64,000 nucleotides of DNA, taken from contig NC_023137.1 of assembly GCF_000511385.1 (NCBI RefSeq), positions 1,495,001 to 1,559,000 of the forward strand, in the 5' to 3' direction. The stretch's first letter is position 1. Each line of letters starts with the position of its first letter. Both the position numbers and the translations under genes were made by a program. This stretch comes from Phaeobacter gallaeciensis DSM 26640 (GTDB lineage Bacteria > Pseudomonadota > Alphaproteobacteria > Rhodobacterales > Rhodobacteraceae). Positions 36,500-44,691 of the stretch are shown here, one piece after another. Under the pieces are notes generated by a model. It did not search any database. It saw only the letters and a program-made list of their open reading frames with translations, and had not been told where the DNA came from.

Positions 36500-36778
36500 G
36501 GGCAGCAGCACCTTTTCATAGCAGGGCAGAAGGGAAGCGGATGATGCCGCGGGTCTTAGAGCAGCATGCCCTACAGGGCAAGGGCAGGGCGGTGCGCCGC
36601 GACAGAAAGCCCGCAAAAACAGGTTTCTTCTGGCCTGAAAGCTCGCGTGAAAGTCTGGGAACCATTCAAGAATGGGAGAGAATGGCCCCGGTCTGCACAA
36701 AATCAGCAGTACCAAAGAGCTGTTTGCGCGCCCTTTGGCGGGGTGTCAGTGCTCCAGGTGCTTCATGGCCCCTTCGGA

Positions 36779-38035
36779 TCAGAAGGGCAGATGCGCCGGA
36801 TCCACCTCCGCCTCCGGTTCTGCGCTATCCAGACGGGTGGTAACCTTGGCCCCGTGTTCCAGCGTGCGGTGGACCGGGCAGCGGTCGGCGATCTCCAGCA
36901 GTCTGGCGCGCTGCTCCGCATCCAGATCACCGGTCAGATAGATGACGCGGGTGAACTGGTCGATCTGCGCCGGACCTGAAGGCAGCGCGTCCTGCGCATG
37001 AACTTTGTCATGGCAGACATCAACGCTGACCCCTTCCAGGCGCCAGCCCTTGCGGCGGGCATACATGCGGATCGTCATGGAGGTGCAGGCGCCAAGCCCG
37101 GCAGAGATAAACCCATAAGGCGTCATGCCGCGATTGCTGCCGCCATAGGCCAGCGGCTCATCCGCATAGGTGTGATGGCGCGGGCCAGATTGGATATCCT
37201 GTAAGAACCCATTGGGATCCGCCTCAGTGACGCGCAAAACGCCCTCAGGCGCGCCGGGGGGCGGTGCGGGGGGCGACAGATCGATGTAGCGCCCGGCCCA
37301 GGCAGCGATGACATCAGCGGCATATTCCGCATCGCGAGGCCGCGAGATCAGATGGTCGGCATCATCCAGGGTGATGAAGCTCTTGGGGTGTTTTGCGGCG
37401 ACAAAGATATCGGCGGCATTGTCGATACTGACAGTGGCATCCAGCGGCGCGTGCATCACCAGAAGCGCGGCATCCAGATCGGCAAGGGCGCTGGTCAGCG
37501 CTTCGCTGCGGATATCATCGACAAATTGCTTGCGGATGAGGAACGGGCGGTCGGCCAGACAGACCTCAGCGGCGCCTTCGGTCTCAATCTGATCCAGCGC
37601 CGCACCGAACTGATGCGCCACATGGGACGGGTCAGAGGGCGCGCCCAGCGTAACCACCCCGCGCACCGATGGCAGCCCGGCCCGCGCCCGCAACACTGCC
37701 GCGCCGCCAAGCGAATGCCCGATCAGCAACGATGGCGCCAGCCCACGCCCGGCCAGGTACTGTCCTGCCGCCACCAGATCGGCGACATTGGAGCTGAAGT
37801 TGGTGTTGGAGAACTCACCATCGGAATGGCCAAGACCGGTGAAATCAAACCGCAATACGGCAATGCCCATCGCGGCGAGACGGGCCGAGATCCGACGCGC
37901 TGCAGGGATATCTTTGGAACAGGTAAAACAATGGGCAAAGAGTGCTGAGGACAGGATCGGCCCTTCGGGCAGGTCCAGCCGCGCAGCCAACTGGTCACCG
38001 GAGTGGCCGGAAAAAGAAATGCGTTCGGTGGGCAT
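36779..38035 (-). CDS. Alpha/beta-hydrolase and OsmC-domain fusion
   Basis: A 418-residue two-domain protein. Residues 1-255 are an alpha/beta hydrolase with nucleophile GHSLGG (Ser108), upstream FDFTGLGHSDG and probable acid and His in the C-terminal half of the domain (HAPLD and DADHLI). Residues about 285-418 are an OsmC/Ohr-like fold with the two catalytic-type Cys in CTSMTIRMYARRKGW and CPVHRTLE; OsmC proteins reduce organic hydroperoxides. The fusion is known in proteobacteria, with unknown substrate. Linker about 255-285 is Pro/Ala-rich. Alone and convergent with purB's upstream region. Confidence 0.87.
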   Translation of the reverse strand: MPTERISFSGHSGDQLAARLDLPEGPILSSALFAHCFTCSKDIPAARRISARLAAMGIAVLRFDFTGLGHSDGEFSNTNFSSNVADLVAAGQYLAGRGLAPSLLIGHSLGGAAVLRARAGLPSVRGVVTLGAPSDPSHVAHQFGAALDQIETEGAAEVCLADRPFLIRKQFVDDIRSEALTSALADLDAALLVMHAPLDATVSIDNAADIFVAAKHPKSFITLDDADHLISRPRDAEYAADVIAAWAGRYIDLSPPAPPPGAPEGVLRVTEADPNGFLQDIQSGPRHHTYADEPLAYGGSNRGMTPYGFISAGLGACTSMTIRMYARRKGWRLEGVSVDVCHDKVHAQDALPSGPAQIDQFTRVIYLTGDLDAEQRARLLEIADRCPVHRTLEHGAKVTTRLDSAEPEAEVDPAHLPF

Positions 38036-38130
38036 ATCGCTCGCCTTTATTTGGGGGTCACTCTAAGGTGCGGCGACTGGCGCGCGGGTACAAGGCATCC
38101 GCCGCCCACGTCACGGGAAGGTGAGGGATA

Positions 38131-38691
38131 TTGACAACAGACCACTTGACCGACACCTGCGCAGGTATCGGAAAATTCGCGCCGCAGGATGCGCGTGATC
38201 GCGCGATGTGGCAGCGGCTGACCGCGTTTTGTGCGCGTGAGCCAAAGGCGTTTGACCGCGATCCGGCAACCGGGCATGTGACCGGATCAGCCTTTGTGAT
38301 GTCACCGGATATGACGGCTGTGCTTCTGACCCATCATGCCAAACTGGACCGCTGGCTCCAGCTCGGGGGGCATTGCGATGGCGTTGCGGATGCGCGTTTT
38401 ACCGCCCAGAAAGAAGCCTATGAAGAAAGCGGTCTGGCCCGGATCAGCCTGCTGTCTGATCATGTGTTCGATATTGATATCCACGAGATTCCTGCCAGCA
38501 ACCGCGAGGCGGCGCATCTGCACTATGATGTGCGCTACCTGTTTCGCGCCGAGGCGGGGGATATCCGCGCCAGCGCGGAGTCAAAGGCACTGGCCTGGGT
38601 GCCGCTGGCAGAGCTGGCGCAGTATAGTCAGGCAGAGAGTGTGCTGATCCTACGGGATAAGCTGGCCCGGTTGCAAAGCGGAGGCGCGTGA
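38131..38691 (+). CDS. NUDIX hydrolase-like protein with a degenerate NUDIX box
   Basis: A 186-residue NUDIX-fold protein. The box covers about residues 80-102 and reads G-x5-A-x7-KE-AYEE-S-GL: the canonical first Glu is Ala and the Arg is Lys, but the REUxEE core's EE pair is kept. Activity on a nucleoside diphosphate or other diphosphate is therefore uncertain. Start is TTG at 38131 with GTGAGGGA upstream. It lies convergent with dddP and divergent from the hydrolase-OsmC gene. Confidence 0.75.
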   Translation: MTTDHLTDTCAGIGKFAPQDARDRAMWQRLTAFCAREPKAFDRDPATGHVTGSAFVMSPDMTAVLLTHHAKLDRWLQLGGHCDGVADARFTAQKEAYEESGLARISLLSDHVFDIDIHEIPASNREAAHLHYDVRYLFRAEAGDIRASAESKALAWVPLAELAQYSQAESVLILRDKLARLQSGGA

Positions 38692-38766
38692 CCGCGCCAC
38701 AGGGACAGCGGCCGTTCCCCATAAGGGGCACGACCGCCGTTTCCCACCGTTCATTGTGACGGGGCA

Positions 38767-40110
38767 TCACAGCTTTCCCATCAGTGCGGGATCAAAGGGG
38801 TAGGTGGTGAGATTCTCATATCCGTCCTCTGTGATCAGCACCTGATCCTCCAGCTTGATCGAGAAATCGCCGCCTTCGGGGCTGACCAGCGCCTCAACAC
38901 AGAGGACCATGCCCGGCTCGAGATCATAGTTGAAAGCGCCCTCGACCATGGCATCCGGGTAGGCCACCAGCGGCCATTCATCGCAAAGCCCGACGCCATG
39001 CATCATGCAGCCGTATTTCTGTTTCTGAAACTGGGCATCCAGCGGATGGCAGTTGCGCGACAGCTCTTGCAGGTTCACGCCGGGTTTCAGCATGTCCATA
39101 TTGCTCTGGATATGCTCGACCCCGTGCTGCATGGCATAGACCATATCTGCGGGCGGGGGGCGGTCACCGATCCACCAGCTGCGGGAAATATCGATGCAGA
39201 TCCCGTAGGAGCCGACCAGATCGGTGTCAAAACTGACGATTTCATTGTTCTGGATGATCCGCCCGCCACATTCCTGAAACCACGGGTTGGTGCGCGGGCC
39301 TGAGGTCAGCAGTCGGGTTTCGATCCACTCACCACCGCGCCGGATGTTTTCGGCGTGCAGCACGGCCCAGACGTCATCCTCGCTGATCTGGCCACCGGGA
39401 ATGGCGCTGCGGGCATAGCGCTCCATCTCGGCGACGGCGGTCTCACAGGCGTGATTGGCGCAGCGCATGGCGAGGATCTCATCCGGGCCTTTCACCGCGC
39501 GGCATTTCTCGGTCAGCTCTTCGCCGGGGAAGACCTCAAGCCCCTGCGCCTCAAGCGCGCGCAGCCCGTGCAGCATGATCTTGTCCACCGCAAGACGCGT
39601 GTTGCCGCCGCTATGCTCCGCCAGCAATGTGCGCACCTCATTGGCGAAGGCATCCGCCGCCACATCCACCTTGTCGCCGCGATCAAAGTAAAACAGATCG
39701 GCCCCGGCCCGCTGTTCGCGCACCAGCGGGTTGAATTCACTCAGAAACGGTGCCTGTTTGTAATCCCACATCACCATATAACCGTCGGCGCAGATCAGCA
39801 GTGCGCGAAATGGATTATGGGTGTTCCACAGCTGCATATTGGTGGAATCCGTCGCGTAGCGGATATTCATCGGATCAAACACCAACAGTCCGGCATAATC
39901 GCGATCATTGATGAACCGGGTGAGCCGCTCCCAGCGATAGCGCCGCATGGCCTGAAGATCGGGCAGTTGAAGACCCGCAGCCGCCCATTCGCCAAAGGCC
40001 AGCCGGGTCGGCCCAATTTCGACCCGGTCCTGATCATTGGGGGTATTGTCGCCAAGAGTGGCACCGCGCGTGGGGTCGATCTTGCGGGTGTCGCGGTAAT
40101 GCTCGTTCAT
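38767..40110 (-). CDS. dddP: Dimethylsulfoniopropionate lyase DddP
   Basis: A 447-residue M24-type protein that cleaves DMSP to acrylate and dimethyl sulfide. With the Met at 40110 as residue 1, the metal ligands known for DddP are at Asp295, Asp297, Asp307, His371, Glu406 and Glu421, and the catalytic Asp377 lies in LCDEWP. The ATG has GGAG six bases upstream, and the numbering match favours this start over 40131 or 40155. DddP is a hallmark of marine roseobacters. It is single and convergent with the NUDIX gene, divergent from the DUF3445 gene. Confidence 0.96.
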   Translation of the reverse strand: MNEHYRDTRKIDPTRGATLGDNTPNDQDRVEIGPTRLAFGEWAAAGLQLPDLQAMRRYRWERLTRFINDRDYAGLLVFDPMNIRYATDSTNMQLWNTHNPFRALLICADGYMVMWDYKQAPFLSEFNPLVREQRAGADLFYFDRGDKVDVAADAFANEVRTLLAEHSGGNTRLAVDKIMLHGLRALEAQGLEVFPGEELTEKCRAVKGPDEILAMRCANHACETAVAEMERYARSAIPGGQISEDDVWAVLHAENIRRGGEWIETRLLTSGPRTNPWFQECGGRIIQNNEIVSFDTDLVGSYGICIDISRSWWIGDRPPPADMVYAMQHGVEHIQSNMDMLKPGVNLQELSRNCHPLDAQFQKQKYGCMMHGVGLCDEWPLVAYPDAMVEGAFNYDLEPGMVLCVEALVSPEGGDFSIKLEDQVLITEDGYENLTTYPFDPALMGKL

Positions 40111-40297
40111 CTCTGGCTCCGTAGTCGACATCGTCTTGAATTGGATGCTGTACATCTCTGTCCAATGTGATCCGTGCCGCGCGGATGAGTCGCTACCAAA
40201 TGCGACCGCGCAAACGGTCGTTTTCAGACAGATGTGTTCGGGGCAGCGTGTCTCACGTCGCGGGTGGCGCTACGCCTCTAGCTTGCTACAAAGTGTC

Positions 40298-41056
40298 ATG
40301 ACTAAGATTCTGCAAACCCGCCTGCCGTATAATCCGCTGGAAGAGCGCAAGCTGCCCGGTATCCAACCATTGTCGCCGGAGGACTGGTTGCATTTTGATG
40401 ATGCTTACGCCGGGCAGATGGCGGAACGAGAGCGGCTGTTGCAGCAATGCCGTACGCAGGTCCTGTATTGCGCGCCCGAGGCCATGCCAGCGGCCTCTGA
40501 GCTTTTGGAGGCGGTTTTGGCGCAGCTCTACCCGGATACTGCCCGGACCCATGTGACCCGCCCGGATGGGGTCAAGGTGGCATTAGATTGGCAGGATCCG
40601 CTGGGTACGCTTGGCCGGATTACCCAGCAGGATTTCTGCATCCTGGAAAAACCGGAGGGCGCGCCGGAACATGTGTTGACTGGCGCAGTTCTGTGCTTTC
40701 CCGCAAATTGGACGCTGGCGGAGAAAGCAGGGCGGCCACTGATTGCCATTCACGAGCCGGTCGATAGCTATGATGCTGGCATTGCTGCGCGGGTGCAGCG
40801 GCTGTTTGACGGGGTGCAGGTGGGGCGGCCGATGTGGCGGTTCAATGCGTTGTGGTACGCCGATGCGACGCTGCATCAGCCGCGCCGTGTCAGTGGCGAT
40901 CGCCCGCGTCCCGGCGCAGAAACTGCGGGGTATATGCGCAGTGAGCGGCAAACCATCCTGCGCCTACCACGTAGTCGCGCCGTTGTTTTCAGCATCCACA
41001 CCAGCGTCGTGACCCGTGTGGATGTGATGGCCCAGTGGGGGTCATCGTCGGCCTAA
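40298..41056 (+). CDS. DUF3445 (heme-dependent N-demethylase alpha-like) family protein
   Basis: A 252-residue protein of the DUF3445/HODM alpha-subunit-like family, recognised by DFCILEKPEGAPEHVLTGAVL, CFPANWTLAEKAGRPLIAIHEPVDSYD and RFNALWYADATLHQPRR. Related fungal and bacterial proteins are annotated as heme-dependent oxidative N-demethylase subunits; activity in bacteria is not demonstrated here. The start at 40298 lacks a strong ribosome site; upstream frame extension is unlikely. It shares an intergenic region with dddP. Confidence 0.78.
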   Translation: MTKILQTRLPYNPLEERKLPGIQPLSPEDWLHFDDAYAGQMAERERLLQQCRTQVLYCAPEAMPAASELLEAVLAQLYPDTARTHVTRPDGVKVALDWQDPLGTLGRITQQDFCILEKPEGAPEHVLTGAVLCFPANWTLAEKAGRPLIAIHEPVDSYDAGIAARVQRLFDGVQVGRPMWRFNALWYADATLHQPRRVSGDRPRPGAETAGYMRSERQTILRLPRSRAVVFSIHTSVVTRVDVMAQWGSSSA

Positions 41057-41093
41057 CCGCAATTGTCTGCCCGGCGTGAGACCAGGAGATGGT

Positions 41094-42119
41094 CTAGAAG
41101 GCGATGGCAGCCGAGCTTTGCAGTGCAAGAAGGGCCGTCGCGCCGCAGACAATGTGAAGATGGCCACGCAGCTGCGGGCTGCGCAGGAGATGGACGGTGG
41201 TTGCGATTATCCGCTGCGGCATAGCTGCCAGAACACCGCCCAGCCGAGCAACCGCGGCTTCACCGCCGCGCGGATGTGCCATAACAGCTTTGGCGCGCGC
41301 CCGAGCTCGATTGCACGCCTCGACAGCATGACGCCCGGTGGCTCGGGTGTCTGGGGACTGCAACATTGCGGCGTAATGTTCTTCCAGCTGCGCAACCGTT
41401 ACCTCCACCGGCTCAAAACAGGCACGTCCCCGTAGGCGCCCGTTTTCAACGGGTTTGGGACCGTCAGAGGGCAGTGGCACGGGCGGCGGAGTATCAAGGG
41501 CGGCGTCAATCGGTGTTGCAACAGGGGCGTCCGCTTCGGGTGTTGTTTGCGGGCTGAGCGGGGCGTTCGACTTGGCAGCTTTGCTGTCGGCGATATCTGC
41601 GGCGATTTCGGTCACAGGAGAGATGTCCAGCGTGGCGTGGTCTCCAACAGCCTCTGCGTGGGGTTCCACCTGCGTTTCCGCGTCTTCAAATACCCCAAGG
41701 AAAGCGTCCCGTGTCAGGGTGAAGGGCACATGCAGCCAGTCCACTGTCGCCACATCCAGATCCTCGGCCAGGCGGCGCAGGATCATCGCCAGCAACATCT
41801 CGCTCAGTTCAGTATCGCAGTGGTCCGGGTGATTTGGGGTCAGTGTCACGCCAAGCGAACTGCGCAGCGGTGTCTCGGTGCTGTCAGTGCCGACGGCACT
41901 GGCCTGCGTCGGTTTGATCGGATGGCGGCGGTAGCGCAGTTCAACCCGGTAGTGATCACAATCAAGGCGGATCAGATTGGGGTTTCGCGATTGGAACTGG
42001 CGCACGCTGTGGCCGTATTCTTCCAATGTATCGACCACAGCAGTCGAGCCGCTGGACAGCGCATCTGGGTCCCGGATTTCAAAACCCAGCTTGCCTTTAT
42101 ACTGATCTACCTGTGTCAC
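41094..42119 (-). CDS. Hypothetical protein with C-terminal hydrophobic segment
   Basis: A 341-residue protein not assignable to a family. The N-terminal third has mixed alpha/beta character with many charges, residues about 170-250 are Ala/Asp/Pro-rich and likely disordered, and the end has a basic helix followed by a short hydrophobic stretch (CGATALLALQSSAAIAF) that could insert in the membrane. The frame runs to a TTG at 42308, but the 5' part is AT-rich with no good start; the GTG at 42119 has GGAGG nine bases upstream and is chosen. Function unknown. Confidence 0.65.
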   Translation of the reverse strand: MTQVDQYKGKLGFEIRDPDALSSGSTAVVDTLEEYGHSVRQFQSRNPNLIRLDCDHYRVELRYRRHPIKPTQASAVGTDSTETPLRSSLGVTLTPNHPDHCDTELSEMLLAMILRRLAEDLDVATVDWLHVPFTLTRDAFLGVFEDAETQVEPHAEAVGDHATLDISPVTEIAADIADSKAAKSNAPLSPQTTPEADAPVATPIDAALDTPPPVPLPSDGPKPVENGRLRGRACFEPVEVTVAQLEEHYAAMLQSPDTRATGRHAVEACNRARARAKAVMAHPRGGEAAVARLGGVLAAMPQRIIATTVHLLRSPQLRGHLHIVCGATALLALQSSAAIAF

Positions 42120-42660
42120 CGTCAGGGTCCTCCGCTCAGGTGCTTCAGCAATTAAGTTAAAATTTGAAATGGCAGAAAGTGAGGCGGTGACAGCTGAGAG
42201 GTAAAAAAATCCTTTCCAATTTGAGGGTAGTGTTGCGATTTCTTTAACTATTTGAAAATTAATATCAAAATAATCATCTACCCTGTGCGCCTCTTTGAAC
42301 TTGGGCAAGAACTGGGCAGCTGACGGCCATATTGATGCCGTAGCCCTTACAAATCAGGCGTGAGGCCAACAGTGTTTCCGATTGAGTGACGCTAGGTCAA
42401 TTTTGAGCGCTTGCGCGGAACGATCGGGCTGCGCCGGGGGAGGGGTGGCAGTGTTGAAAATATGAAATCCCGAGCGCGCGACAGCCTGGTCGGCAGCCAA
42501 TGCGTCAACCGGGGGCAGTGTTACAGGCGGAGGGGGCGCATCAGTCAGACAAAGTTTGGCCGCGAGCCGGGGCTGGGGGGCTGCAAACGGCGGGGGCTTT
42601 GCATACGAAAAAGGCGCCCCCAACAGATGGGAGCGCCCAGTAAATCTGCGTGATCGGGGA
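42120..42660. other. Intergenic region with AT-rich stretch and glnA terminator
   Basis: The part at 42135-42300 is strikingly AT-rich compared with the rest of the window and probably holds the promoter of the hypothetical gene. The part at 42354-42600 has an open minus-strand frame that is Ala/Pro-rich and lacks a convincing start; I do not call it a gene. The glnA terminator is at 42607-42640. Confidence 0.5.
42607..42640 (-). terminator. Terminator after glnA
   Basis: On the minus strand GGCGC-TCCCA pairs with TGGGG-GCGCC around TCTGT, followed by T5. Confidence 0.8.
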
Positions 42661-44067
42661 TCAGCAGCTGTAGTACATGCCGTATTCCACCGGATGCGGC
42701 GTGTGTTCGTAGGTTTCCACCTCTTCCATCTTGAGGGCGATATAGCCTTCGATCTGGTCTTTCGTGAACACGTCACCCTGCAGCAGGAAGTCGTGATCGC
42801 CAGCCAGCGATTCCAGCGCTTCGCGCAGGGAGCCGCAGACGGTGGGGATGTCGGCCAGCTCTTCTGCGGGCAGATCATAGAGGTTTTTATCCATGGCTTC
42901 GCCCGGATCGATCTTGTTCTTGATGCCGTCCAGACCGGCCATCAACAGCGCAGCGAAGCACAGGTAGGGGTTGGCCGCCGGATCGGGGAAACGGGCCTCG
43001 ACGCGCTTGGCTTTCGGGCTTTCGGTCCATGGGATCCGCACGCAGCCGGAGCGGTTGCGGGCGGAGTAGGCGCGCAGAACCGGCGCTTCAAAGCCAGGGA
43101 TCAGGCGCTTGTAGGAGTTGGTGGACGGGTTGGTGAAGGCGTTCAGCGTCTTGGCGTGCTTCAGGATCCCGCCGATGAAATACAGCGCCTCATTGGAGAG
43201 GTCAGCATATTTATCACCTGCAAAGAGCGGCTTGCCGTCTTTCCAGATCGACATGTTGACGTGCATGCCGGTGCCGTTGTCACCATAGATCGGTTTCGGC
43301 ATGAAGGTCGCCGATTTGCCATAGGCGTGGGCCACGTTGTGGATCACATATTTGTACTTCTGAAGCTCATCGGCCTGTTTGGTCAGGCTGTCAAAGATCA
43401 GACCCAGCTCGTGCTGGCAGGAGGCCACCTCGTGGTGGTGCTTGTCTACCTTCATGCCCAGGCGCTTCATGGTCGAGAGCATCTCGGAGCGCAGATCCTG
43501 AGCCTCGTCAATGGGGTTCACCGGGAAGTAACCGCCCTTGATGCCGGGACGGTGGCCCATGTTGCCCATTTCATATTCGGTATCGGTGTTCCAGGAGGCG
43601 TCGGTGGCGTCGACCTCAAAGGACACTTTGTTGATGGTGTTGGAGAACCGCACATCGTCAAACAGGAAGAATTCCGCTTCGGGACCCATATAGGCCACAT
43701 CACCGATGCCGGAGGATTTCAGATAGGCCTCGGCCTTTTGCGCGGTGCCGCGCGGGTCACGTGGGTAGGCTTCGCCGGTGTCGGGCTCAACCACGGAGCA
43801 GTGGATGCAGAGGGTTTTTTCGGCGTAAAACGGATCGACATAGGCGGAGCTGGTGTCGAGGATCAGTTTCATGTCGGAGTTTTCGATCGACTTCCAGCCA
43901 GCGATGGAGGAGCCGTCGAACATGAAGCCTTCTTCGATGAAGTCTTCGTCCACCAGGTCGACATCAACGGTCACGTGCTGGAGCTTGCCCCGCACATCGG
44001 TAAAACGGATGTCGACATAGGCGATGTCTTCGTCCTTGATCATCTTCAGAACTGCGTCTGCGCTCAT
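42661..44067 (-). CDS. glnA: Type I glutamine synthetase
   Basis: A 468-residue GlnA that makes glutamine from glutamate, ammonia and ATP. The adenylylation Tyr is residue 397 in NLYDLPAEE. Motif FDGSSIAGW, the metal-binding [11 protein letters not shown] and the signature [19 protein letters not shown] are intact. Met at 44067 gives the standard start MSADAVLKM. It follows glnB in one operon. Confidence 0.97.
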   Translation of the reverse strand: MSADAVLKMIKDEDIAYVDIRFTDVRGKLQHVTVDVDLVDEDFIEEGFMFDGSSIAGWKSIENSDMKLILDTSSAYVDPFYAEKTLCIHCSVVEPDTGEAYPRDPRGTAQKAEAYLKSSGIGDVAYMGPEAEFFLFDDVRFSNTINKVSFEVDATDASWNTDTEYEMGNMGHRPGIKGGYFPVNPIDEAQDLRSEMLSTMKRLGMKVDKHHHEVASCQHELGLIFDSLTKQADELQKYKYVIHNVAHAYGKSATFMPKPIYGDNGTGMHVNMSIWKDGKPLFAGDKYADLSNEALYFIGGILKHAKTLNAFTNPSTNSYKRLIPGFEAPVLRAYSARNRSGCVRIPWTESPKAKRVEARFPDPAANPYLCFAALLMAGLDGIKNKIDPGEAMDKNLYDLPAEELADIPTVCGSLREALESLAGDHDFLLQGDVFTKDQIEGYIALKMEEVETYEHTPHPVEYGMYYSC

Positions 44068-44160
44068 TTCAAATGGTCCTTCTGATCTTGTCATCTTGAG
44101 TGTATCTGGGCTGCCGCACCCATCAGCGACGGTGGGCACCCCTGTGTTCTGGTGTCAGGT

Positions 44161-44532
<372 letters not shown>

Positions 44533-44691
44533 TCAGATCACTTCTATTGGGCAGGGACAATAATAGCCGCAAGCGCTGCGGCGAAACTGTGCATGATTTC
44601 TCGATGGCTGCCTAAAAATTAAGCACAGCGCCTGATTTTCGCGCATTTTTGAATCGCGACATGACCACGACAGGAAAAAGAGGCCCCTGAC

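Noticed and set aside
42354..42600. Ala/Pro-rich minus-strand frame downstream of glnA
   Set aside because: No plausible start codon with ribosome site and it lies after the glnA terminator; could be a remnant but nothing supports it.
42556..44085. 509-codon plus-strand frame opposite glnA
   Set aside because: Shadow frame; glnA has Tyr397 and all motifs.
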